44,302 bases of DNA from positions 1-44,302 of the forward strand of contig NZ_KZ626909.1 of assembly GCF_002911015.1 (NCBI RefSeq). The letters are read 5' to 3'. A model generated the notes under the pieces. It saw only the letters and a list, made by a program, of their open reading frames with translations. It searched no databases and had not been told where the DNA came from. Shown here one piece after another: positions 26,332 through 33,273 of this stretch; positions within the stretch are counted from its first letter, which is position 1; each line of letters starts with the position of its first letter. The stretch comes from Streptomyces populi (lineage in GTDB: Bacteria; Actinomycetota; Actinomycetes; Streptomycetales; Streptomycetaceae). A program made the translations under genes and the position numbers.

Positions 26332-27021
26332 TCAGGGCGCGGCCCACAGTCCGCGGACATGGCCGAGGTGGCGGGTCATCACCGCGCGGACGGCGCGTTC
26401 GTCGCGCTCCAGGAGCGCGTCGAGCAGTTCCAGGTGCTCCCTCGCCGATTCCTCCAGACGGCCCGCCCGGACCAGCGCGTCGAGCCCGTACAGGCGCGAG
26501 CGCTTGCGCAGGTCGCCGACGACCTCCACCAGGTGGGAGTTGCCCGCGAGGGCCAGCAGACCGAGGTGGAAGCGGATGTCCGCCTCCACGTAGGCGATGA
26601 GGTCACCGGCCGCCGCCGCCGTCACGATCTCCCGGGCGGCCGGGCGCAGCGCCTCCAGCGAGGCGGGATCCGCCGTGCCGGCCAGCCCCACGACGGTGGG
26701 GATCTCGATGAGCGAGCGGATGTGGGTGTACTCGTCGAGCTGCTTCTCGGACACCTCCGTGACCCGGAAACCCTTGTTGGGGACCGTGTCGACCAGTCCC
26801 TCCTTGGCCAGGTCCAGCATGGCCTCCCGGACCGGCGTCGCCGAGACGCCGAAGCGGGCCGCGAGCGTCGGCGCCGAGTAGACCTCGCCCGGCCGCAGCT
26901 CACCCGCGATCAGCGCGGCGCGCAGCGCGTCGGCCACGCGCTCGCGGTAGCTGCTCCTCCTGCCGCCCAGCGCGGGCAGGTCGGGAGCGGCTGAGGGTGC
27001 GCTGCTGCGCTCGGCGGCCAT
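26332..27021 (-). CDS. GntR-family (FadR/FCD) regulator of the hydroxyproline cluster
   Basis: 229 residues from ATG at 27021 with GAGGAG upstream. It has an N-terminal winged helix ('YSAPTLAARFGVSATPVREAML') and a C-terminal FCD domain with metal-ligand type His residues ('ADIRFHLGLLALAGNSHLVEVV', 'REHLELLDALL'). FCD regulators commonly sense small carboxylates or amino-acid derivatives. It lies downstream of the epimerase gene, 122 bases away, and is transcribed in the same direction. The catabolic genes alongside make it their likely regulator. Confidence 0.9.
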   Translation of the reverse strand: MAAERSSAPSAAPDLPALGGRRSSYRERVADALRAALIAGELRPGEVYSAPTLAARFGVSATPVREAMLDLAKEGLVDTVPNKGFRVTEVSEKQLDEYTHIRSLIEIPTVVGLAGTADPASLEALRPAAREIVTAAAAGDLIAYVEADIRFHLGLLALAGNSHLVEVVGDLRKRSRLYGLDALVRAGRLEESAREHLELLDALLERDERAVRAVMTRHLGHVRGLWAAP

Positions 27022-27091
27022 CGGGGTCTCCTCGTACGGGCCTCGGCGCCTCGGTGCGGCCTTGTCCTGTCGCACCCTTTGGGCACTGTGC

Positions 27092-27102
27092 CATGTCACG
27101 TG
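27092..27102. promoter_or_regulatory. Candidate GntR-regulator site
   Basis: CATGTCACGTG, an imperfect inverted repeat, lies 71 bases upstream of the GntR start. It shares ATGTCAC with the perfect TATGT-C-ACATA repeat before the first dehydrogenase gene at 32307-32317. Confidence 0.35.
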
Positions 27103-27143
27103 TTATCGGGGGCTCCAGTATCCACGGCCCGGCGCGTGGCCGC

Positions 27144-28145
27144 TCACAGGACGAACCCGGCCGGGAACGGGTCCGTCGGGTCGAGCAGGTACTGGGCGGT
27201 TCCCGTGATCCACGCGCGTCCCGTGAAGCTGGGCAGCACGGCGGGGAGCCCGGCGACCTCGGTGGTGCCCAGCAGCCGTCCGGTGAACCGCGTGCCGATG
27301 AACGACTCGTTCACGAACTCGGTGTCCAGCGGGAGTTCACCACGGGCGTGCAGTTGGGCCATGCGCGCGCTGGTGCCCGTGCCGCAGGGCGAGCGGTCGA
27401 ACCAGCCGGGGTGGATCGCCATCGCGTGCCGTGAGTAACGGGCCGTCGCCCCCGGCGCGTACAGGTGGACGTGGTGGCAGCCGCGGATGGACGGGTCCTC
27501 GGGGTGCACGGGCCCTCCCTCGGCGTTGACCGCGTCCATGAGCGCGAGCCCGGCGGCGAGGATCTCGTCCTTGCGGGAGCGGTCGAAGGGCAGGCCGAAC
27601 TGCTCCAGCGGCAGGATCGCGTAGAAGTTCCCGCCGTAGGCCAGGTCGTACGTCACCGTACGGCCGTCGGCGAGTGTCGCCCTGCGGTCGAGGCCGGCGG
27701 CGAACGAGGGCACGTTCCTGAGCGTGACCTCCCTGGCCGCGCCGTCCTCCACGGCGACCTCGGCGACGACGAGGCCCGCCGGGGTGTCGAGCCGGATCGT
27801 GGTGACGGGCTCGACGACCTCGACCATGCCGGTCTCCACCAGCACGGTCGCCACCCCGATCGTGCCGTGTCCGCACATCGGCAGGTAGCCCGACACCTCG
27901 ATGTAGATCACGCCGTAGTCGCAGTCGGGCCGGGTGGGCGGCTGGAGGATCGCTCCGCTCATCGCCGCGTGGCCGCGCGGCTCGTTCATCAGGAGCCGCT
28001 TGATGTCGTCGCGGTGCTCGCGGAAGTACAGCCGCCGCTCGTTCATGGTCGCGCCCGGGACCGTGCCGATCCCGCCGGTGACCACCCGGGTGGGCATGCC
28101 CTCGGTGTGCGAGTCGACGGCGTGCAGGACGAGTTTGCTGCGCAT
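27144..28145 (-). CDS. Proline racemase superfamily protein, probably 4-hydroxyproline 2-epimerase
   Basis: 333 residues with GAGGAG before the ATG. Both catalytic cysteines are present: Cys91 in MCGHGTIG and Cys254 in SPCGTGTSA. Having two Cys marks a racemase/epimerase rather than the related 3-hydroxyproline dehydratase, which has Ser or Thr at the first position. The linked D-hydroxyproline-dehydrogenase-type subunits and DHDPS-family enzyme favour trans-4-hydroxy-L-proline to cis-4-hydroxy-D-proline epimerisation over proline racemisation. It is separated from the upstream genes by a 269-base gap with strong hairpins. Confidence 0.9.
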   Translation of the reverse strand: MRSKLVLHAVDSHTEGMPTRVVTGGIGTVPGATMNERRLYFREHRDDIKRLLMNEPRGHAAMSGAILQPPTRPDCDYGVIYIEVSGYLPMCGHGTIGVATVLVETGMVEVVEPVTTIRLDTPAGLVVAEVAVEDGAAREVTLRNVPSFAAGLDRRATLADGRTVTYDLAYGGNFYAILPLEQFGLPFDRSRKDEILAAGLALMDAVNAEGGPVHPEDPSIRGCHHVHLYAPGATARYSRHAMAIHPGWFDRSPCGTGTSARMAQLHARGELPLDTEFVNESFIGTRFTGRLLGTTEVAGLPAVLPSFTGRAWITGTAQYLLDPTDPFPAGFVL

Positions 28146-28167
28146 GGGGCTCCTCGGTGGGTGGGTC

Positions 28168-28254
28168 GGGGCCGTGCCGGTGCATCAGCCCGTCGCCGTC
28201 GGACAGGGATGTGGGCGTCGGTGGCGACGGGCATCGATGTACCGGCACGGCCCC
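28168..28254. repeat. Long inverted repeat in the leader of the epimerase gene
   Basis: Arm 1 (28168-28197) and arm 2 (28223-28254) are reverse complements over about 30 bases with one mismatch and a two-base bulge, starting GGGGCCGTGCCGGT and ending GGCACGGCCCC. The loop is 25 bases. The structure starts 23 bases upstream of the epimerase ATG, so the minus-strand transcript would fold just before the start codon. Confidence 0.65.
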
Positions 28255-28317
28255 TCACGCCGGATCCCGACTGCGGGTGAGCGGTGGCTCGGGTGCAGTC
28301 CCTCATCGGCGTGGGTT

Positions 28318-28366
28318 TCAGCCCCTCCGGCGTTTGGGGAGCAGGGGTCCGGGGGCGGAGCCCCGG
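28318..28366. terminator. Streptomyces-type dispersed intergenic element with terminator hairpin
   Basis: The stretch 'TTCAGCCCCTCCGGCGTTTG' followed by GGGGTCCGGGGGCGGAGCCCC resembles an element found in very many Streptomyces intergenic regions. CCGGGG and CCCCGG (28349-28366) make a tight stem. It lies 49 bases past the stop of the DHDPS-family gene and probably acts as its terminator. Confidence 0.5.
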
Positions 28367-28414
28367 GGGTGGGAAGGGCAGGGGCGGAGGAAGGTTGTGG
28401 GCTGAGGGGGCGGC

Positions 28415-29317
28415 TCAGGCGAGTCCTGCGGCGACGGCACGTTCCGTGGCCAGGCGCACGGCGGCCTCCTGCTCGGGCAGCAGCGGGACGCGCGGCGGGC
28501 GGACCGGACCGCCGTGGCGGCCGACGAGGTCCATGGAGAGCTTGATGGCCTGGACGAACTCGACCCGGGAGTCCCAGCGCAGCAGCGGGTGCAGCTGTCG
28601 GTAGAGCTTGCCCGCCGTGTCGAGGTCGCCCGCGACGGCGGCGCGGTACAGCTCGACGCTCGCCCTGGGCAGCGCGTTCGGGTAGCCGGCCACCCAGCCC
28701 TTGGCGCCCGCGACGGCGAGTTCGAGCAGGACGTCGTCGGCGCCGATCAGCAGGTCGAGTTCCGGCGCGAGTTCGGCGATGCGGTAGGCCCGGCGTACGT
28801 CGCCGGAGAACTCCTTGACGCCCTGGACGTAGCCGGCGGCGTGCAGCTTCGCGAGGAGTTCGGGCACCAGGTCGACCTTGGTGTCGACGGGGTTGTTGTA
28901 CGCGACGACCGGAACGCCCGCCCGGGAGACCTCCTCGTAGTGTGCGAGGACGGAACGCTCGTCGGCGCGGTAGGCGTTGGGCGGCAGCAGCATCACGGCG
29001 CCGCAGCCCGCGTCCCTGGCCTGCTCGGCCCAGCGACGGGCCTCGGCCGAGCCGTACGCGGCGACGCCCGGCATCACCCGGGACCCGCCGACCGCGGCGA
29101 CGGCGGTCTCGACGACCGAGGCCCGCTCCTCGGGGGTGAGCACCTGGTACTCACCGAGGGACCCGTTGGGCACGACGCCGTCGCAGCCGTTCTCGACGAG
29201 CCAGGAGCAGTGCTCGGCGTAGCGGCCGAGGTCGATCGAGAGGTCGTCGTTCAGCGGGAGCGCGGTGGCCACGAGAACTCCGTGCCAGGGACGGTGGCTG
29301 TCGGGGGTGACCGTCAT
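28415..29317 (-). CDS. DHDPS/NAL-family lyase, probably pyrroline-4-hydroxy-2-carboxylate deaminase
   Basis: 300 residues, ATG at 29317 overlapping the preceding stop (ATGA), with GGGAGG upstream. It is a class I aldolase-like TIM barrel: 'NGSLGEYQVLTPEER' replaces the usual GTTGE loop, the catalytic Tyr lies in 'AYNNP' and the Schiff-base Lys in 'VKEFSGD'. In known hydroxyproline degradation a DHDPS-family enzyme deaminates the dehydrogenase product to 2-oxoglutarate semialdehyde. The coupling to the dehydrogenase genes supports that role here. Other lyase activities of the family cannot be excluded. Confidence 0.88.
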   Translation of the reverse strand: MTVTPDSHRPWHGVLVATALPLNDDLSIDLGRYAEHCSWLVENGCDGVVPNGSLGEYQVLTPEERASVVETAVAAVGGSRVMPGVAAYGSAEARRWAEQARDAGCGAVMLLPPNAYRADERSVLAHYEEVSRAGVPVVAYNNPVDTKVDLVPELLAKLHAAGYVQGVKEFSGDVRRAYRIAELAPELDLLIGADDVLLELAVAGAKGWVAGYPNALPRASVELYRAAVAGDLDTAGKLYRQLHPLLRWDSRVEFVQAIKLSMDLVGRHGGPVRPPRVPLLPEQEAAVRLATERAVAAGLA

Positions 29318-30858
29318 GAGGGTTCCTCCCTTTCAGTGGGGTGTGACATTGCACTGTGTGACTGTGTGGGCTGGCGATCCGGGTCATGGGTGCGTCGGTG
29401 TGGGGCTCCCGCCGGGCGGCCGGGGGCGTGGTCGTTGCCGCCGTCATGACCCTCGTCGTCCGCACCCGCGCGGGCGAGTTCGCCGAGTGGTACCGGGCGG
29501 GCCAACATGCGTTGCACGGGAGTCTGTTCGCAGCCGGTGAGGCCGGCGACGGCGGGTTCGCAGATCCGGCCCTGGCACCATCCCATTCCGGCTCGGGTGA
29601 GCAGCTTGACCGTCCGCAGGTCGCCCGCGCCGAGGTCGGTGACGGCCTCGCGGACGCGGCCGGCCGTGACCTCCTCGCAGCGGCACACGACGGTGTCGTC
29701 GGTGACCTGGTCGGCCCAGTGAAGGGGCGGTCGGTACACCGTGTCGAGCGCTGCCGCGAACCGGCGCGCTCGCGTCCGGACCCGTGCGGCCCCGGCGGCC
29801 GGGTCGGGTGCGGTGCCGTGCAGCCGGGCGGCCGCCGACCGGCCCGCGATGTGCCCCTCGGCCAGGGCCAGTTCGGCCCCGCCGATGCCCGTGGTCTCGC
29901 CCGCGGCCCAGACGCCGGGTACGTCGGTGCGCTGTTCGTCGTCCACGGAGACGTTCACCCCGTCCACGCGGCAGCCGAGCGCCTCGGCGAGGTCGGTGTG
30001 CGGGATCATCCCGTGCCCGACGGCGAGCGCCTCGCACGGGATCCGCCGCTCCGTCCCGGGCCGCACCCGCCCGTCGGGGCCGAGCGCGGCGACGGTGACG
30101 GCTTCGAGGCGCCCCTCGCCCCGGGCCTCGATGACGGTGTGCCGCGGAAGGAAGGGGACGCGGTGGCGGAGCAGCCGGGCCGCGTACCGGGCTCCCTCGG
30201 CGGCCTTGCCGGGGGCGGACGCCAGCGCCCCGGCCGCGCGCGGCAGCCTTCGGGGGTCGAGGGACTCCACGAGCGCCGCGACCTCGACCCCGGCGGCCGC
30301 CAGTGCGGTCGCGACGGGCAGCAGCAGCGGCCCGCTCCCCGCGACGACGGCTCTGCGGCCGGGCACGACGAGACCGCCCTTGAGCATCGCCTGGGCCCCG
30401 CCGGCGGTCACGACCCCGGGCAGGGTCCAGCCGGGGAAGGGCAGCACCTTCTCGTATCCCCCGGTGGCCAGGAGGACGGCGTCGGCGCGCACGGCGACGG
30501 AGCGCTCCTGGAGCGGCCCGAGGAGGGCGTGGACGGTGAATCCCGGCCGGGCGCCGGGTGCCGGCCCGGTCCGCTCGACCGTCCAGACATGGTGGTCCGG
30601 CAGGTGCTCGACCGTGCCCGCCTCCAGGTGTGCCGCGAGCCCCTGTTCCAGGCGCTCCCAAGTGCTCCACCGATGGTGCAGGGCCGAGGGCCGCCGGGCG
30701 CCGAGGCCGCTCGCGGGGCGGCGGTGGAACTGGCCGCCCGCCGCCGCGGCCGCGTCGATCAGCGTCACGTGGATGCCGCGTGCCGCCGCGGCCAGGGAGG
30801 CGGCGAGGCCGGCCGGACCCGCGCCGATCACCGCGAGGCGGGGGGATCCGTCAGTCAT
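29314..30858 (-). CDS. FAD/NAD-binding subunit with BFD-like [2Fe-2S] domain of an amino-acid dehydrogenase (HcnB/OoxA-like)
   Basis: 514 residues. An N-terminal FAD motif ('AVIGAGPAGLAASLAAAARG') and a second dinucleotide fold ('AVVAGSGPLLLPVATALAAAG') are followed by a C-terminal domain with Cys residues in 'VCRCEEVT' and 'GWCQGRICEP' that bind a [2Fe-2S] cluster. This is the alpha-type subunit of three-component dehydrogenases such as D-hydroxyproline dehydrogenase, opine oxidase and HcnABC. The last ~50 residues are His/Asp-rich and look non-conserved. The start overlaps the small ferredoxin gene by eight bases and the stop overlaps the lyase start. Confidence 0.9.
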   Translation of the reverse strand: MTDGSPRLAVIGAGPAGLAASLAAAARGIHVTLIDAAAAAGGQFHRRPASGLGARRPSALHHRWSTWERLEQGLAAHLEAGTVEHLPDHHVWTVERTGPAPGARPGFTVHALLGPLQERSVAVRADAVLLATGGYEKVLPFPGWTLPGVVTAGGAQAMLKGGLVVPGRRAVVAGSGPLLLPVATALAAAGVEVAALVESLDPRRLPRAAGALASAPGKAAEGARYAARLLRHRVPFLPRHTVIEARGEGRLEAVTVAALGPDGRVRPGTERRIPCEALAVGHGMIPHTDLAEALGCRVDGVNVSVDDEQRTDVPGVWAAGETTGIGGAELALAEGHIAGRSAAARLHGTAPDPAAGAARVRTRARRFAAALDTVYRPPLHWADQVTDDTVVCRCEEVTAGRVREAVTDLGAGDLRTVKLLTRAGMGWCQGRICEPAVAGLTGCEQTPVQRMLARPVPLGELARAGADDEGHDGGNDHAPGRPAGAPHRRTHDPDRQPTQSHSAMSHPTEREEPS

Positions 30859-31150
30859 CGTGGCCGGTGCCCTCCTGCGTGCGGATCGCGTCGCCGGGTG
30901 CCAGCGGGACCAGACAGGCCCGTTGGTTGGGGCGGTCGTTGACGGTGACGAGACAGTCGAAGCAGACGCCGATGCCGCAGAAGACCCCGCGGGGGCGGCC
31001 GGTGCCGCGGGTGCTGCGCCACGAGGTCACGCCCTCGGCCCACAGGGCCGCGGCGACGGTCCGGCCGGGCAGCACGTCGATCGCCCGGCCGTCGAGGGTG
31101 ACGGTGAAGGGCCGGCCGGGCTCGGCCCGTACGAGGTCCAGGGGGTTCAC
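30851..31150 (-). CDS. Small [2Fe-2S] ferredoxin-like subunit (HcnA/OoxC-like)
   Basis: 99 residues from GTG at 31150, overlapping the upstream stop by four bases. The cluster motif 'FCGIGVCFDCLVTV' (C-x4-C-x2-C) with a later Cys ('RACLVPL') is that of the small subunit in heterotrimeric amino-acid dehydrogenases. It would pass electrons between the two flavoprotein subunits on either side. Confidence 0.9.
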   Translation of the reverse strand: MNPLDLVRAEPGRPFTVTLDGRAIDVLPGRTVAAALWAEGVTSWRSTRGTGRPRGVFCGIGVCFDCLVTVNDRPNQRACLVPLAPGDAIRTQEGTGHDD

Positions 31151-32298
31151 GCGGTCTCCTCGGGGAAGCGGTCGGGCCGGAACGGCGTGAGGTCGAGGCC
31201 GGGCGCCCTGCCCGCCAGGACCTGCGCGATCAACTGCCCGGTCCCGGTGGACAGTCCGATCCCGGCCCCCTCGTGCCCGCAGGCGTGGAGGAGACCGGGC
31301 GCCCGGGGGTCGGGGCCGATGGCGGGCAGGTGGTCGGGAAGATAGGGGCGGAAGCCGAGGTAGGTCCGCAGGGCGCGCACCCGCGCGAGGAACGGGAAGA
31401 GCCGGGTGGCTCCGGCGGCCAGCTCCCGGACGACCGGCAGCGAGAAGGACCGGTCGAAGCCGACCCGTTCCCGGCTCGCGCCGATCAGGACCGGGCCGGC
31501 CGCGGTCCCCTCCACCACCGGCGACGTCTGGAGGGCGGCCGAGTCGCTGGCGACGTCGGCCACGTAGTCCGCCGCGTACACCTTGTGCCGCACCCGGCGC
31601 GGCAGGGGCTCGGTGACCAGGACGAATCCCCGGCGAGGCAGCACGGGAAGCGTGACGCCCGCGAGCGAGGCCACGGCGCCGCCCCAGGTTCCGGCCGCGT
31701 TGACGACGGCGGGAGCGTGCAGCTCGCCCCGGTCGGTGCGCACCCCGCGGACCGAGCCGTCCTTCCCGCGCAGCACCTCGGTCACGGTGTGCCCGGTCAG
31801 CAGCCGCGCGCCCGACGCCCGCAGGAGGTGCGCGGCGGCGAGGGCGGGCATCACCTGGGTGTCCTGCGGGTAGCGGACGGCGCCCGCGAGCCCCGGCGCC
31901 AGGTACGGCTCCAGATCGTGCAGTCGATCGGCGGCGACCGGTTCGGCCAGCACGCCGGCCGCCCGCTGGCCCGCCGCGAACGTCTCCAGCGCGGTCAGGC
32001 CCTCGGGGGTGGACGCCACGACGACGCCGCCCTTGGCCTCGTACTCGAACGCCTTCGCGTGTTCCTCGGCGAGGTCCGCCCACAGGCGCCCGGAGAGCAG
32101 GGCGAGGTCGAGTTCGGGTCCGGGCTCCTTGTCGGAGACGAGCAGGTTCCCCTCGCCCGCGCCGGTCGTGCCGCCGGCCACCGGGCCCCGGTCCACCACG
32201 GCGACGTCGAGCCCCTCGCGAGCCGCGTACAGGGCACAGGCCGCACCCACCATTCCGGCTCCGACGACCACGACATCGCAGGTAACAGGCTGACTCAC
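31147..32298 (-). CDS. D-amino-acid-oxidase-like FAD subunit, probable D-hydroxyproline dehydrogenase catalytic subunit
   Basis: 383 residues from GTG at 32298. The N-terminal FAD motif is 'VVVVGAGMVGAACALYAAREG'-like (Rossmann G-x-G-x-x-G). The DAO-family body ends with a 'CGHEGAGIGLSTGTGQLIAQVLAG' type FAD contact. With the next two genes it makes a complete three-subunit dehydrogenase that should oxidise cis-4-hydroxy-D-proline. It is first in the operon. No ribosome-binding site is seen, and a CATAGT hexamer ends six bases before the GTG, so a leaderless message is possible. Confidence 0.9.
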   Translation of the reverse strand: MSQPVTCDVVVVGAGMVGAACALYAAREGLDVAVVDRGPVAGGTTGAGEGNLLVSDKEPGPELDLALLSGRLWADLAEEHAKAFEYEAKGGVVVASTPEGLTALETFAAGQRAAGVLAEPVAADRLHDLEPYLAPGLAGAVRYPQDTQVMPALAAAHLLRASGARLLTGHTVTEVLRGKDGSVRGVRTDRGELHAPAVVNAAGTWGGAVASLAGVTLPVLPRRGFVLVTEPLPRRVRHKVYAADYVADVASDSAALQTSPVVEGTAAGPVLIGASRERVGFDRSFSLPVVRELAAGATRLFPFLARVRALRTYLGFRPYLPDHLPAIGPDPRAPGLLHACGHEGAGIGLSTGTGQLIAQVLAGRAPGLDLTPFRPDRFPEETA

Positions 32299-32306
32299 AT
32301 CAGTAC

Positions 32307-32317
32307 TATGTCACATA
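32307..32317. promoter_or_regulatory. Candidate GntR operator at the hydroxyproline operon start
   Basis: TATGT-C-ACATA is a perfect inverted repeat overlapping the proposed -10 element of the first dehydrogenase gene, eight bases from its start codon. Its core recurs before the GntR gene. Confidence 0.45.
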
Positions 32318-32450
32318 TCGCAGTTCTCGTCCCCGCGCCGGACAGGAATCCCCAGAGTCGGCCGGGAGTCGGCCATCGGCGGCGGGCCCTCCGCATCCCA
32401 AGCAGGCGGCGGCCCTTCGCCTCGACGCGCGCACCCTCCGGCGCCACCTC

Positions 32451-32650
32451 GTGGCATCACATGGCGCCATGTGGCATCACTCGACACCATCCGGTGCCAC
32501 CAGCCATGCATTCATGGCACACAGGCATACGTGGCACCATCCCGACCCAGAAATCGCGCACCTCATTTCCGCAGGTCAGGGCCGTTCGGGCATGCGCCTG
32601 CCGCCAGGAGGCACCATTCGGGCTTGCATGTGGCACCACAGTGGTGCCAC
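32451..32650. repeat. Array of TGGCACCA-like operator repeats upstream of the ribbon-helix-helix gene
   Basis: At least eight 10-base copies related to GTGGCACCAC occur here. GTGGCATCAC is at 32451-32460 and 32471-32480, with the perfect palindrome ATGGCGCCAT between them at 32461-32470. GGTGCCAC follows at 32493-32500, ATGGCAC at 32514-32520, GTGGCACCAT at 32531-32540 and GGCACCAT at 32610-32617. The inverted pair GTGGCACCAC / GTGGTGCCAC is at 32630-32639 and 32641-32650. Several are spaced by 10 or about 20 bases. The last pair ends nine bases before the start codon of the downstream gene. Such clustering suits cooperative binding by an Arc/MetJ-like protein. Confidence 0.7.
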
Positions 32651-32659
32651 GATGTCGCC

Positions 32660-33178
32660 ATGGACCTCACTCCGTATGTCGACAGCCTGCGCCACGAACT
32701 CGCGGTGGCCGCCGAAGCCGGCGGGGACGAAGCCCGGCAGCTGGCCGAGCGGCTCACCGCTCCGCTGGAGTCGGCGGCGCGCCTGACCATGCTCAACGTG
32801 CTCTCCGCCGCGATGGACGAGATCACCCGCGAGCTCGCCCCCGGCTCGGTCGACGTACGGCTGCGGGGACTGGACCCCGATTTCGTCGTGACACCGCCTC
32901 CCTCCTACGCCGGCACCACGGACGTGGCGGAGGCACCTGCCGAACCGGTCAGGGCGCAGCCGCCCGCCGAGGGCGACGAGGGTGGCACCGCGCGCGTCAA
33001 CCTGCGTCTGCCGGCCCATCTCAAGGCGCGTGCCGAGGAGGCCGCGAACCACGAGGGCCTGTCGGTCAACGCGTGGCTGGTACGGGCCGTGTCGGCGGCG
33101 GTCGACGGCGGAACCCGGCCCAGGACGGCGGGCAGGACCCGCACGGTCGGACAGAGCTTCACGGGCTGGGTGCGCTAG
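32660..33178 (+). CDS. Ribbon-helix-helix (HicB/Arc-like) DNA-binding protein
   Basis: 172 residues from ATG at 32660. Residues ~1-60 are helical; a Pro/Ala/Glu linker follows. Residues ~112-150 ('ARVNLRLPAHLKARAEEAAN' then 'GLSVNAWLVRAVSAAV') are a ribbon-helix-helix domain as in HicB and Arc repressors. No partner HicA toxin is adjacent. The basic last ~20 residues end in 'SFTGWVR'. No ribosome site is seen, and a CACGAT hexamer six bases before the ATG suggests a leaderless message. It most likely binds the upstream repeat array and represses itself and the DUF4097/exporter genes (inference). Confidence 0.85.
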   Translation: MDLTPYVDSLRHELAVAAEAGGDEARQLAERLTAPLESAARLTMLNVLSAAMDEITRELAPGSVDVRLRGLDPDFVVTPPPSYAGTTDVAEAPAEPVRAQPPAEGDEGGTARVNLRLPAHLKARAEEAANHEGLSVNAWLVRAVSAAVDGGTRPRTAGRTRTVGQSFTGWVR

Positions 33179-33192
33179 CCGCGCCCACGTCC

Positions 33193-33220
33193 GCACCACT
33201 GCACCCGCACCACTGCACCC
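33193..33220. repeat. Perfect 14-base tandem repeat
   Basis: GCACCACTGCACCC occurs twice without a gap just after the ribbon-helix-helix gene. Each copy contains GCACCAC, matching part of the upstream operator repeat, so this could be a secondary binding site. Confidence 0.5.
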
Positions 33221-33223
33221 ACA

Positions 33224-33245
33224 CCGTCCCCACCTGCGGGGACGG
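33224..33245. terminator. Hairpin between regulator and DUF4097 gene
   Basis: CCGTCCCC and GGGGACGG form a perfect 8-base stem with the six-base loop ACCTGC. It could terminate or attenuate read-through 28 bases before the next start codon. Confidence 0.5.
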
Positions 33246-33273
33246 CTCGAAGACTCAAGAGGACGGGACAGCC

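Noticed and set aside
32451..32650. CRISPR array
   Set aside because: The repeats are only about 10 bases, vary in sequence and orientation, have irregular spacing and no cas genes are nearby. Operator sites fit better.
32660..33178. Complete HicAB toxin-antitoxin pair
   Set aside because: No HicA-like toxin is encoded on either side; the neighbours are a DUF4097 protein and an amino-acid dehydrogenase.
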